A stretch of 64,000 nucleotides of DNA from the NCBI RefSeq assembly GCF_030296015.1, contig NZ_AP027368.1:1984001-2048000 (forward strand), in the 5' to 3' direction. The notes beneath the pieces were generated by a model. It saw only the letters and a list, made by a program, of their open reading frames with translations. It did no database searches and was not told where the DNA came from. Source of the stretch: Ferrimonas sp. YFM (GTDB taxonomy: Bacteria; Pseudomonadota; Gammaproteobacteria; Enterobacterales; Shewanellaceae). A program made the translations under genes and the position numbers. This document shows positions 1-9,710 of the stretch, piece by piece; position 1 is the stretch's first letter; every line of letters begins with the position of its first letter.

Positions 1-1626
<1,626 letters not shown>

Positions 1627-1847
1627 CTTAGGCCGGGGGACTCAGTGTAATAGCCTTTGTAAAACAGTTGGTTGTTTAGATGGTTAACCACCAGTCCCCC
1701 ACCTCTCCACCTCAAGGGATGAGTTGGGTTATGATGAAGCTGTAGTCAAAATGCAACGACGCCCGGGGGTTAGGCCGCCGGGAAGGCTTAAGGTAGCGGT
1801 ATTTCCTCTAGCCTGAGAACTGTCTCATGAGATCAGGGAGAACTCAG
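1627..1847. other. ligA downstream intergenic region
   Basis: About 220 bases with no gene. A GGGGACT near 1635 has its complement AGTCCCC near 1692, and an imperfect AGGCT/AGCCT hairpin lies at about 1785-1815. These may be part of a terminator or a leader for the next gene. I recognise no known RNA family. Confidence 0.3.
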
Positions 1848-2270
1848 ATGAAATCCGTAGAGCAATGGTTTGCGGAGTATGGCGAGAGCCACCGCAACCC
1901 CACCAACAAGACCATTCACTGGATCTGCGTGCCGCTGATCACCTTCAGCGTCCTCGGCATGTTGTGGTCCCTGTCACCCTGGGCCGCCCTGGCCGCCGTG
2001 GTGTTCTCGCTTCTGTTTTACCTGCGACTGTCCCGCCCGCTGGCGGTGGCCATGGCCGCGATTGCCGCCCTGATGTTGTGGGTGATCAGCAATCTGGCCC
2101 AGATTCTGATGCTCAGTGTGCTGATCTTCGTCCTGGCCTGGATTGGTCAGTTCTATGGTCATCACGTTGAAGGGAAGAAACCCAGTTTCTTTAAAGATGT
2201 GCAGTTCCTGCTGATCGGCCCCATCTGGCTGCTCGGATTTATCTTCCGCAAACAGGGGTGGCAGTATTGA
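1848..2270 (+). CDS. Mpo1-like (DUF962) integral membrane protein
   Basis: A 140-residue membrane protein of the DUF962/Mpo1-like family; yeast Mpo1 is a dioxygenase of phytosphingosine metabolism, and bacterial members are uncharacterised. The N-terminus carries the family signature: WFAEYGESHRNP, then NKTIHWICVP with His. Four hydrophobic segments follow, with a further His pair in QFYGHHVEGKKP. An in-frame ATG exists at 1827, but the one at 1848 has AGGGAG seven bases upstream and starts where the family normally does. No operon partner is evident. Family assignment is good; substrate unknown. Confidence 0.8.
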   Translation: MKSVEQWFAEYGESHRNPTNKTIHWICVPLITFSVLGMLWSLSPWAALAAVVFSLLFYLRLSRPLAVAMAAIAALMLWVISNLAQILMLSVLIFVLAWIGQFYGHHVEGKKPSFFKDVQFLLIGPIWLLGFIFRKQGWQY

Positions 2271-2306
2271 TGGGTCGGACACAGACCGGCGGGTTTGAGA
2301 GGGGTT

Positions 2307-3551
2307 ATGGCGGTTTCTGAAGTACGGGTACCAGTGAACAAGCTGGAGGTGGGCCAGTCCATTCGGCTGCCCCTCTCCTGGAAGGAGCACCCGTTTCTGT
2401 TCAGCCGCTTTACCATTAAGGACTCTCAGCAGATAGCCATCATCGCCAAGCTGGGCCTTAAGTATGTCTACTTGCAGGCGGACCCGGCCTCGGCTGAGCT
2501 GATGCAGCAATCTTTGCAAGCCGAACCCCAGGTGGCCCCGTCACCGGAGCCGGCACAGCCCAGCGAAGAGGAGCTGGCCTTGCTTCGGGCTCAGGAGCAG
2601 GAACGCCAGGAAACCATCGACTACCACCGTCAGGTGCGCCGCTGTGAGCAGGCGTACAACAAAGCCCTGGAGCAGCTTAAGGCGGCCTATGGCTATCTTG
2701 CCGCGTCCCCTGACCGGGCGTTTGCCGAAGCCAGCTCGGTGATCGCCACTGTCCAGGAGCAGTTAGAGGCCCATGGCGAACAGGTGTTGCTGCTGCAGGT
2801 GTCCGCCAACCAGGACGGAAAGGGGCTGCACTATCACGGGCTCAATGTCTGCGTGCTGGCGATGATCCTGGGCAGAACCTGCGATTTTGAACCTGCGGAC
2901 ATTCGCCTGGTGGCGATGGCGGCGCTGTTTCACGACGTGGGTAAGCTGCGCATTCCTCACAGCATTTTGAACAAGCGTATTCCCCTGACCAAGCCGGAGC
3001 AGGCCTATGTGGATGCCCATCCCAAGATGGCCCTGGAGATGCTCAAGGGCGCGGCTCTGGGGCATAAACGCATCAAGCAGATGGTGGCCAACCACCATGA
3101 GATGCTCGATGGCAGTGGCTATCCGCAGGGGCTAAAAGGGGAGGCGATTTGCACCCTGACTCAGCTGCTCAGTGTGGCCAATGAGTACGATCATCTGATC
3201 AACGGCTCCCACAAACGTCTGTCTCCCCACCTGGCACTGGCTTACCTGTTCAAGTTCCGAAGGGGTCAGTTGAATCCGGAGTTTATGCAGAACCTGGTCA
3301 AGGTGCTGGGTCTGTATCCGACCGGGTCTCTGGTCAGGCTCAGCAACGACGCCGTGGCCAAGGTGGTGGGCGTGGATGAGCAGGACCAGAAATCCCCCAG
3401 GGTGATCATCTATGATCCCAAGGTGCCGCGCCGTGAAGCGAGGGTGGTGAGTCTGGTGGGCTTGGGTCTTAAAGTTCAGGAGCCTCTGGTGGAAGCTGAG
3501 CTGCCATCCTCCATTCGCGATTATTTAAGCCTTAACCTCGGAGGGGCCTGA
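2307..3551 (+). CDS. HD-GYP domain cyclic-di-GMP phosphodiesterase
   Basis: A 414-residue cytoplasmic protein. The N-terminal ~70 residues resemble the DUF3391 domain often joined to HD-GYP; a charged Glu/Gln-rich linker follows (about 75-110), then the HD-GYP domain (about 175-350). The metal and signature residues are present: H209-D210, HHE at 263-265, and DGSGYP at 268-273. Intact HD-GYP domains usually hydrolyse cyclic-di-GMP, so this is probably an active enzyme controlling motility or biofilm. The ATG at 2307 has GAGAGGGG just upstream and is preferred to a TTG at 2295. Its stop overlaps the next start (TGATG), so the two genes are probably coupled. Confidence 0.9.
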   Translation: MAVSEVRVPVNKLEVGQSIRLPLSWKEHPFLFSRFTIKDSQQIAIIAKLGLKYVYLQADPASAELMQQSLQAEPQVAPSPEPAQPSEEELALLRAQEQERQETIDYHRQVRRCEQAYNKALEQLKAAYGYLAASPDRAFAEASSVIATVQEQLEAHGEQVLLLQVSANQDGKGLHYHGLNVCVLAMILGRTCDFEPADIRLVAMAALFHDVGKLRIPHSILNKRIPLTKPEQAYVDAHPKMALEMLKGAALGHKRIKQMVANHHEMLDGSGYPQGLKGEAICTLTQLLSVANEYDHLINGSHKRLSPHLALAYLFKFRRGQLNPEFMQNLVKVLGLYPTGSLVRLSNDAVAKVVGVDEQDQKSPRVIIYDPKVPRREARVVSLVGLGLKVQEPLVEAELPSSIRDYLSLNLGGA

Positions 3552-4348
3552 TGTCCCATATTCTTGTTGTCGGAGCCGGTTGGCTCGGACTGCCCCTGTC
3601 TGCCGCCCTGACTCAGGCCGGCCATAGGGTGACCGCCACCCGACGCAGCAGCGATGGCTTGCAGGCGATTGCCGACGTTGGCGCCACCCCTTTGCAGCTG
3701 GATCTGCAGCAACCCATTCCTGCGCTGCCTCAGTGCGATCTCATGGTGCTCTGCCTGCCACCCGGTCGTCAGCCGGATGCGGCGCCGTTTCATGAGCGGC
3801 TGACACCGCTGTTTGATGCCGCCGCGGAAGCGGGCGTCACTAAGGTTCTCTTCACCAGTGCCACCAGTGTCTATGGCAGTGTTCAGGGCAGGGTGGATGA
3901 GCGCGCCGAGCTGGACAGCGGAGAGCGGGCAGCGCGCATGCTCAAGGTTGAGCAGGAGATTCGGGCGCGTTTTGACCAGGTGACGGTACTGCGTCTGGCG
4001 GGCCTGGTGGGCGGTGAGCGTCATCCAGGCCGATTCCTGGCTGGTAAAAGCGGCCTGTTGGGGGCGCAGGATCCGGTGAATCTGGTGCACCGGGATGATG
4101 TGATCTCCGCCATTCTGGCGCTGATCGGCGCAGACCTTTGGGGCGAGACCTTTAACCTGGCCTCCCCCCACCATCCGGGGCGCAAGGCGTATTACCTTCA
4201 CTGCGCCAGGTGCCTAGGTCTGGCAGCGCCCAGCTTCGATTCAGAGCACCATCAGCCCAGGTGGGTGGTGGGAGATAAGATTGCCCAGGCCCTGGGCTGG
4301 CGCTATCGCCACACCAACCTCTATGCCTTGCCGGAGCTGACCCGGTAA
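3551..4348 (+). CDS. NAD(P)-binding epimerase/reductase-like protein (YeeZ type)
   Basis: A 265-residue short-chain dehydrogenase/epimerase relative. The N-terminal VGAGWLGLPL is a glycine-rich nucleotide-binding loop of the GxGxxG type, and TSATSVYG occupies the position of the catalytic Ser region of NAD-dependent epimerases. It most resembles the YeeZ/YlbE group of E. coli, whose substrate is unknown. It overlaps the HD-GYP stop by one base and so is probably co-translated with it. Its 3' end overlaps the convergent regulator gene by 28 bases. Fold is certain; reaction is not. Confidence 0.82.
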   Translation: MSHILVVGAGWLGLPLSAALTQAGHRVTATRRSSDGLQAIADVGATPLQLDLQQPIPALPQCDLMVLCLPPGRQPDAAPFHERLTPLFDAAAEAGVTKVLFTSATSVYGSVQGRVDERAELDSGERAARMLKVEQEIRARFDQVTVLRLAGLVGGERHPGRFLAGKSGLLGAQDPVNLVHRDDVISAILALIGADLWGETFNLASPHHPGRKAYYLHCARCLGLAAPSFDSEHHQPRWVVGDKIAQALGWRYRHTNLYALPELTR

Positions 4349-4944
4349 CAGCAACGGTGAGCGCCTGCCAGGATGTGTTGTTCGCGCTCCACCTGGGCAG
4401 GCGCCAGCAGTTGCCGGAACAGGGCCAGTTCATTGCGGCAGAAGCCCTGACAGGCTGCCGCCGCGCTGCAGATGGGGCAGTGGTCCTCAATCAGCAGCCA
4501 CTGTTCACCCTCTTGCTCAACCCGTGCCAGGTAGCCCTCCTGAGTGCGCAGCTCCGCCAGCAGAGCCAACCTGGCTGGCAAATCGTCAGTACCTGACAGC
4601 TTCTCACTGTATTCAGCCAATTGCTGCTCGGCCCTATGGGCCAGAACCTGGTCGACGGCATCCTTGCCCTGCAGGGAAACGATGCTGTTAATCATCTGAA
4701 TTGCCACATCATTGTGTCGGTCTCCGAAACTTTGATGCCCCTGACGGGTCAAATGCCAGTGTCGGCTGGGACGGCCCTTGCCCTGCCTCTTGTCGAAGTG
4801 GCCCACCAGTTGTTGCTGCTCCAGTTTTTCCAGGTGCTGCCTGGCGCCCATGGTGGTCATCTCAAGCTCGGATGCCAGAGGAGCAACCGGGCTGGGGCCC
4901 AGACGCTTGAGCAGGGACAACAGCTGTTGTTGGGTTGAGGACAT
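4321..4944 (-). CDS. SufR-like winged-helix Fe-S regulator
   Basis: A 207-residue transcription factor. Residues about 1-70 form a winged helix (LASELEMTTMGARQHLEKL then GRPSRHWHLT), followed by a helical middle and a C-terminal cysteine region with C156, C159, C165, C169 and C198-C199. The pattern, including REQHILAG before the last cysteines, is that of SufR, whose cysteines bind an Fe-S cluster and which represses suf or other Fe-S genes. No suf gene lies in this window, so its target here is unknown. It reads divergently from the SIMPL gene at 5028, which could be a target. Confidence 0.8.
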   Translation of the reverse strand: MSSTQQQLLSLLKRLGPSPVAPLASELEMTTMGARQHLEKLEQQQLVGHFDKRQGKGRPSRHWHLTRQGHQSFGDRHNDVAIQMINSIVSLQGKDAVDQVLAHRAEQQLAEYSEKLSGTDDLPARLALLAELRTQEGYLARVEQEGEQWLLIEDHCPICSAAAACQGFCRNELALFRQLLAPAQVEREQHILAGAHRCCYRVSSGKA

Positions 4945-5027
4945 AGAGTTTATCTCTTTGATGGTTCAGATCATCCTAGCGCGAACCATGATTATATCAA
5001 ACTATTGCTTTATTTAAGGAGGCCGGA

Positions 5028-5690
5028 ATGAAGGCTTGGTTGATGGCGATACTAATAGCGGTACCACTGGGTGCCATGGCCGAGGGTCGCTGGGTGGAGG
5101 TCTCCGGTCAGGCTCAGGGGCAGTTGCCGGTGGATAAGGTGCAACTTCAGTCCCGCATCGAACTGGTGGCCAAGGATCCGGTCAGTGCCAAGGAGCAGGT
5201 GGATGCTCAGGTCGCCAGGTTGTTGGCGCTGTTTCGTGAGCACAATATCCCCAAGCAGAGTGTGGATGCCGGTTCGCTGAGGGTTTCCGCCGAATACCAC
5301 TACGAAGATCGCACTCGGGAGCTGGTGGGCTATCGTGCCAGCCGCAGTATCGGCCTGAACCTGGATGCGGCAGAGTCTGGCAAATGGCTGGCACTGCTGC
5401 TGGAAAATGGCGTCAATCAGGTGGATGAGCCCAGATACTGGTCCAGTGAAGGGGATAAGTTTGAAAAGCAGTTGATGGAAACCGCCTTCAACGATGCCCT
5501 GGACAAAGCCAAGCGGCTGGCCAAGGTCAGCGGCAACAAGCTGGGTGAGGTGCTGATGATTCAGGAGTCTCGGGGCAGCATGCCCAGACCCATGATGGCC
5601 ATGAGCCGGATGGAGGCGGATGTGGCCTATCAACCCGGTGGCCAGGAAGTGACGGCCACCGTGCTGATCCGGGTTGCGCTGGCGGATTAA
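5028..5690 (+). CDS. Secreted SIMPL-domain (DUF541/YggE-like) protein
   Basis: A 220-residue periplasmic protein. It starts with a clear signal peptide (MKAWLMAILIAVPLGAMAEG, cleavage after AMA) and continues with a single SIMPL/DUF541 domain: SGQAQGQLPVDKVQLQSRIE near the front, YRASRSIGL mid-protein, and a C-terminal strand ending VTATVLIRVAL. Members such as E. coli YggE have been linked to reduced oxidative stress, but their biochemistry is unknown. AGGAGG at about 5017 precedes the ATG. The stop codon overlaps the convergent gene's stop by three to four bases. Confidence 0.85.
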   Translation: MKAWLMAILIAVPLGAMAEGRWVEVSGQAQGQLPVDKVQLQSRIELVAKDPVSAKEQVDAQVARLLALFREHNIPKQSVDAGSLRVSAEYHYEDRTRELVGYRASRSIGLNLDAAESGKWLALLLENGVNQVDEPRYWSSEGDKFEKQLMETAFNDALDKAKRLAKVSGNKLGEVLMIQESRGSMPRPMMAMSRMEADVAYQPGGQEVTATVLIRVALAD

Positions 5691-6145
5691 ATCAGCGCAG
5701 AGCGGGCCTGGTTGAGCATACCCAGCAGGTCTCCGCCATTGAGTCCCTGGGGATTGTCCAGAAGCTGCTGCTGACGGGCCCCCAGGGTATCCTGCACCCC
5801 TTTAATGGTGTCTACGGCCTCAGTCAGATCCGCGGCGTCGCCGCCGAGCACCTGACTCAGGGTACCGCCCCCCTGTGCCTTCAACAGTCCCTGGGCCTCC
5901 TTGATGAAGGCCTGACTTTTGGCCTGGTTGGCCTCCATCAGTTTGGCCAGTTCGCCATCGAACTCCTGAGCGTGAACCTGAACCTTGTCTTTGGTGGCCT
6001 CGACCTTGTCTTTGGCCTGACTTATCTTGGTCTGGGCGGGCTCCTGATCCATCTGGGCCTTACGGTCCTTGGCCGCCTGTTGGATACGATCCAGGCCGGG
6101 CTGGGGTCCCTGGGTCAGCAGGGCATGGCTGTTGCTGATGTTCAT
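5687..6145 (-). CDS. Helical hypothetical protein, Gln/Lys/Ala rich
   Basis: A 152-residue cytoplasmic-looking protein with no recognised domain. Residues about 25-100 are rich in Lys, Gln, Glu and Ala and should form long helices or a coiled coil. The C-terminus has Leu-Gly-Gly segments (GLNGGDLLGMLNQ). The frame is open to 6274, but the ATG at 6145 has GAGGA at good spacing and begins MNISNSHALL, so I use it. The C-terminal region reminds me loosely of small surface or secretion-associated helical proteins, which is not enough to assign a role. Confidence 0.6.
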   Translation of the reverse strand: MNISNSHALLTQGPQPGLDRIQQAAKDRKAQMDQEPAQTKISQAKDKVEATKDKVQVHAQEFDGELAKLMEANQAKSQAFIKEAQGLLKAQGGGTLSQVLGGDAADLTEAVDTIKGVQDTLGARQQQLLDNPQGLNGGDLLGMLNQARSALI

Positions 6146-6362
6146 AATTGTCCTCTTTGGTTGTGGCTGTTTGAGCAGCCGTCCTCTTTGTGGATGGAGA
6201 TTGCAAAGGGTGTGCCAGAGGGAAATACCTTTACTTTGTAACCATTTGGGATTGACCCGCCCCTGGGTTAACATGTGTCAAGAACGTCAGCCTGAATAGG
6301 CTCTGGCGGCAATAAGGGGGGCAAGGCGTTGCCACCCCGGAAATTTTTGAGAGGATAACGTT

Positions 6363-6962
6363 GTGATTGCGAGACTGTTCGCGTTAGCGCTGATGGCTGT
6401 GGCCTTTGTGGCCCCTGCCCAGGAGTTCAAGGAGGGGGTTCACTACAAGGTGGTGGATGGCCTGTCCGAGTCCAAGACCCCGGTGATCAGGGAGTTTTTC
6501 TCCTACTACTGCGGGCATTGCTACCGTTTCGACCCGGCGTTCAAGCAGATCACCCTGGCCCTGGGTGACAAGATCCATGTGGAAAAGACCCATGTGAGCT
6601 TCAATCGTGACAGCTGGAAGCTGGCGGCAAAGGGCTTCTACATCAGTGAGATTCTCGGGGTCAGCGAGCAGACCCATAAGGCGTTTTTCGAGCGCATTCA
6701 GCGTGATGGCAAGCCGATTAATACCGATGCCGAATTGAAGCAGTTTTTTGTTTCTCATGGCGTCAGTGCAGCGGATTACCGCAAGGCCGCCGGCAGCGCC
6801 GATCTTAAGCTGAAACTGGCAGACGGTGACAGCCGCACCATGCTGGCTCAGATCACCGGCGTACCCTCGGTGGTGGTGAACGGCAAGTACCTGATCGTTA
6901 ATCCCGGGCGCACTCTGGCTGATTACCTGGCCCTGGTTGAGTACCTGATGACCAACCCCTGA
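6363..6962 (+). CDS. dsbA: DsbA-family thiol:disulfide oxidoreductase
   Basis: A 199-residue periplasmic thioredoxin-fold enzyme that would introduce or exchange disulfides in exported proteins. It has a signal peptide ending near VAPAQ, a catalytic motif C50-G51-H52-C53 after FFSYY, a helical insertion, and the cis-proline loop TGVPSVVVNGKY. The length and order match DsbA. The active site is CGHC instead of the CPHC of E. coli DsbA; the dipeptide tunes redox potential, so this enzyme may be less oxidising. The start is GTG at 6363 with GAGG eight bases upstream. A strong hairpin follows the stop. Confidence 0.92.
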   Translation: MIARLFALALMAVAFVAPAQEFKEGVHYKVVDGLSESKTPVIREFFSYYCGHCYRFDPAFKQITLALGDKIHVEKTHVSFNRDSWKLAAKGFYISEILGVSEQTHKAFFERIQRDGKPINTDAELKQFFVSHGVSAADYRKAAGSADLKLKLADGDSRTMLAQITGVPSVVVNGKYLIVNPGRTLADYLALVEYLMTNP

Positions 6963-6969
6963 TCCCTTC

Positions 6970-6989
6970 GGCCGGGCCTGTGCCCGGCC
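6970..6989 (+). terminator. Hairpin after dsbA-like gene
   Basis: Perfect 8-bp stem GGCCGGGC/GCCCGGCC with a CTGT loop, eight bases after the stop. It is followed by a short pyrimidine tract (CTTTCCCCTCCCC) instead of a pure T run. Confidence 0.65.
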
Positions 6990-7320
6990 AGCTTTCCCCT
7001 CCCCAGTTCGACCAAAGTCTAGCGGCCGCTATTTCCTGCCATTTACCAATGTAAGCAACTGATATTAAAGTCATTTGTTGTAATGCCTTGTCTGGTGTTG
7101 CGCAACCTTAGACTAAGGTCTACGAGGCGTGGGCCACTCCCCTTGCTAGGTTAGAACCGACGAGATGCCGATCACACTTTGCATCCGGCCTGGCGTTGCT
7201 ACCTGTGTCAAATCACATCTATCCAACGTCAGAAGTTGTGTTTCAAGAAGCAGTTGCACAGGCCAGATGCGCATTGGATGGGCGATCACTACTACAAGAA
7301 TGGAAACATGGGGAGCGATT
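6990..7320. other. Leader and promoter region of the symporter genes
   Basis: About 330 bases without a convincing gene. An open frame runs in phase with the DUF4212 gene from 7165, but its extra 52 residues look non-coding (Cys/Ser/Arg rich) and it lacks a ribosome site. The length suggests a regulated promoter. I could not identify a standard operator. Confidence 0.4.
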
Positions 7321-7587
7321 ATGGCATTCGAAAGCACCGAATCCGCCAAAGCGTATTGGAAGGAAAATCTCAGGCTGCTGTTGTCACTGCTGGTGATCTG
7401 GTTTGTGGTCTCCTTTGGTTTAGGCATCTTGCTGGTGGAGCCCTTGAACAGCATCAAGCTATTTGGCTTTAAGCTCGGGTTCTGGTTTGCCCAACAGGGG
7501 GCGATCTACGTCTTTGTGGCGTTGATTTTTGTCTATGTGGCCAAGATGAACGCCCTGGACAAGAAGTACAAAGTTCAGGAAGACTAG
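7321..7587 (+). CDS. DUF4212 small subunit of sodium/substrate symporter
   Basis: An 88-residue membrane protein with two hydrophobic segments. It shows the DUF4212 signature: AYWKENLRLLLSLL, then WFVVSFGLGILLVEPLN, then FWFAQQGAIYVFVALIFVY. Members are always found just upstream of a VC_2705-family sodium:solute symporter, as here, with a 9-base gap, and are taken to be its small subunit. The ATG at 7321 has GGGGAG at the proper distance, so I reject the in-frame extension back to 7165. Family is secure; the solute is unproven. Confidence 0.9.
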   Translation: MAFESTESAKAYWKENLRLLLSLLVIWFVVSFGLGILLVEPLNSIKLFGFKLGFWFAQQGAIYVFVALIFVYVAKMNALDKKYKVQED

Positions 7588-7596
7588 GAGAGCAAC

Positions 7597-9303
7597 ATGG
7601 ATCTGCAAACACTCACCTTTATTGTCGTCGGTTTGACCTTTGCGCTGTACATAGGTATTGCGATCTGGGCCAAGGCCGGCTCCACCAACGAGTTCTACGT
7701 GGCCGGCGGCGGCGTGCCTCCTGTGGCCAACGGCATGGCCACGGCCGCCGACTGGATGTCAGCCGCCTCCTTCATCTCCATGGCGGGCCTGATCTCTTTC
7801 ATGGGTTACGATGGCGGGGTATACCTGATGGGCTGGACCGGCGGTTATGTACTGCTGGCTCTGTGTCTGGCGCCTTACCTGCGTAAGTTCGGTAAGTTTA
7901 CCGTGCCGGACTTCATCGGTGACCGTTACTACTCCCAGGTGGCCCGAATTGTGGCGGTCGTCTGTGCCATCTTCGTCTGCTTCACCTATGTTGCCGGCCA
8001 GATGCGTGGCGTGGGCGTGGTGTTCAGCCGCTTCCTGGAAGTGGACATTGTCACCGGTGTGGTCATAGGTATGGCCATCGTGTTCTTCTACGCGGTACTG
8101 GGCGGCATGAAGGGGATCACCTACACCCAGGTTGCGCAGTTCTGCGTGCTGATCACCGCCTATCTGGTGCCTGCCGTCTTCATCTCCATCATGATGACCA
8201 ACAACCCTCTGCCACAGCTGGGCTTCGGTTCGACGCTCAATGACGGGTCGGGGATGTATCTATTGGATAAATTGGACGGGCTATCGACGGAGTTAGGGTT
8301 CAACCAGTATACGGACGGATCGAAGAGTACCATTGACGTGTTCTTCATTACCGCCGCCCTGATGGTGGGTACCGCCGGTCTGCCCCACGTGATTGTGCGC
8401 TTCTTTACCGTACCCAAGGTGAGTGACGCCCGTCTGTCGGCCGGTTGGGCCCTGGTGTTCATCGCCATGCTGTACACCACCGCGCCTGCGGTAGCCTCCT
8501 TTGCCCGTGTAAACATGATCAACACCATTAACGGTGAAGACGGTCGCGGCATCGTCGGCGAGCAAGCCCCATCCTGGGTGAAGAACTGGAGCGATACCGG
8601 CCTCATCAGCTGGGAAGACAAGAACGGCGACGGTCGCATGTTCTACTCCGGTGACGAACGCAACGAGATGAAGATTGACCGTGACATCATGGTACTGGCC
8701 AACCCAGAGATCGCCGAACTGCCCAACTGGGTGATCGCCCTGGTGGCGGCCGGTGGTGTGGCAGCGGCCCTGTCCACCTCTGCAGGTCTGTTGCTGGTGA
8801 TCTCCACCTCGGTGTCCCACGACTTGTTGAAACGGTCGCTGATGCCGAACATCACTGACAGACAGGAGTTGACCTACGCCCGAGTGGCTGCGGCCGTCGC
8901 CATTGTGGTGGCGGGGTATCTGGGAATCAATCCGCCGGGCTTTGTGGCTCAGGTGGTGGCGTTTGCCTTCGGCCTGGCAGCGTCGTCCTTCTTCCCGGCC
9001 ATTATCATGGGCATCTTCTCTAAGAAGATGAACAAAGAGGGTGCCATTGCCGGCATGATCTCCGGCATCACCTTCACCGCGGCGTACATCATCTACTTCA
9101 AGTTCATTAACCCAACGGGCAATGTTCCTGAAAACTGGTGGTTCGGCATCTCCCCAGAGGGTATTGGTACCCTGGGTATGATGGTGAACTTCATCGTGGC
9201 CTTCGCGGTGAGCAAGGTGACCGCCGCCGTGCCTCAGGATGTGCAGGATCTGGTCGAACAGATTCGCTTCCCGAAAGGCTCTGGTAAGGCGCAGGCCCAC
9301 TAA
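7597..9303 (+). CDS. Sodium:solute symporter, VC_2705 family
   Basis: A 568-residue polytopic carrier of the SSS family, related to acetate permease ActP. Typical blocks are visible: EFYVAGGGVPPVANGMATAADWMSAAS at the front, TVPDFIGDRYYS, FTYVAGQMRGVGVV, and GLPHVIVRFFTVPKVSDAR. About 13 membrane segments are expected. It likely imports a short organic acid such as acetate with sodium. A hydrophilic loop (codons at about 8230-8330) uses codons unlike the rest of the gene: TCG, ACG, GGG, CTA and TTA in place of the usual TCC, ACC, GGC and CTG. A terminator follows. Confidence 0.93.
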   Translation: MDLQTLTFIVVGLTFALYIGIAIWAKAGSTNEFYVAGGGVPPVANGMATAADWMSAASFISMAGLISFMGYDGGVYLMGWTGGYVLLALCLAPYLRKFGKFTVPDFIGDRYYSQVARIVAVVCAIFVCFTYVAGQMRGVGVVFSRFLEVDIVTGVVIGMAIVFFYAVLGGMKGITYTQVAQFCVLITAYLVPAVFISIMMTNNPLPQLGFGSTLNDGSGMYLLDKLDGLSTELGFNQYTDGSKSTIDVFFITAALMVGTAGLPHVIVRFFTVPKVSDARLSAGWALVFIAMLYTTAPAVASFARVNMINTINGEDGRGIVGEQAPSWVKNWSDTGLISWEDKNGDGRMFYSGDERNEMKIDRDIMVLANPEIAELPNWVIALVAAGGVAAALSTSAGLLLVISTSVSHDLLKRSLMPNITDRQELTYARVAAAVAIVVAGYLGINPPGFVAQVVAFAFGLAASSFFPAIIMGIFSKKMNKEGAIAGMISGITFTAAYIIYFKFINPTGNVPENWWFGISPEGIGTLGMMVNFIVAFAVSKVTAAVPQDVQDLVEQIRFPKGSGKAQAH

Positions 9304-9320
9304 ACCAGATCAGCAAAGCA

Positions 9321-9345
9321 AAAGGGGCGGTATCACCGCCCCTTT
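9321..9345. terminator. Terminator after the symporter
   Basis: Perfect 11-bp stem AAAGGGGCGGT/ACCGCCCCTTT with a 3-base loop. The A-run/T-run symmetry lets it serve both the symporter gene and the convergent small gene at 9390-9614. Confidence 0.9.
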
Positions 9346-9389
9346 CTTTATTCGAGATTCCATCGCCAAACAAGATTGGCAAAACCGGT

Positions 9390-9614
9390 TCAGATCATGG
9401 TGAGGTTGACGATCCGCAGGATGATGCCGATGAACAGAAACAACACGCCCATGCGATAGAAGCGAAATTCGCGGATGGTGAAGTCTTTAAGTTTGCCCAC
9501 CCACACTTGCCAGAAACCATGCAGATGCTTCTGACGCATGCTGTAGAGGGTCAGGGAGGTCAGCACCAAAAGGGCACCGCCGAGTAAGAAGAACGGCTCA
9601 ATTATTGTTAACAT
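9390..9614 (-). CDS. Small two-span membrane protein
   Basis: A 74-residue protein of unknown function. An N-terminal membrane span (about 3-23) and a C-terminal span (about 55-72) flank a basic, aromatic loop (RQKHLHGFW, KLKDFTIREFRFYR). AAGGAG sits eight bases before the ATG, so it is very likely translated. It is divergent from the cNMP/CBS gene at 9711 and convergent with the symporter. I do not recognise the family. Confidence 0.7.
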   Translation of the reverse strand: MLTIIEPFFLLGGALLVLTSLTLYSMRQKHLHGFWQVWVGKLKDFTIREFRFYRMGVLFLFIGIILRIVNLTMI

Positions 9615-9710
9615 GATGGGGCTCCTTGCCAGTTATGCTCTGAGACTATCAAAGTCGGATCACTGGCACGAGCCGATTACGACTAAAGGATAAAGCCTTA
9701 GGAGACCGAA

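Noticed and set aside
7207-7220. CRP-like TGTG...TCACA near the DUF4212 leader
   Set aside because: The half-sites are only four bases apart instead of six, so it does not fit a CRP dimer.
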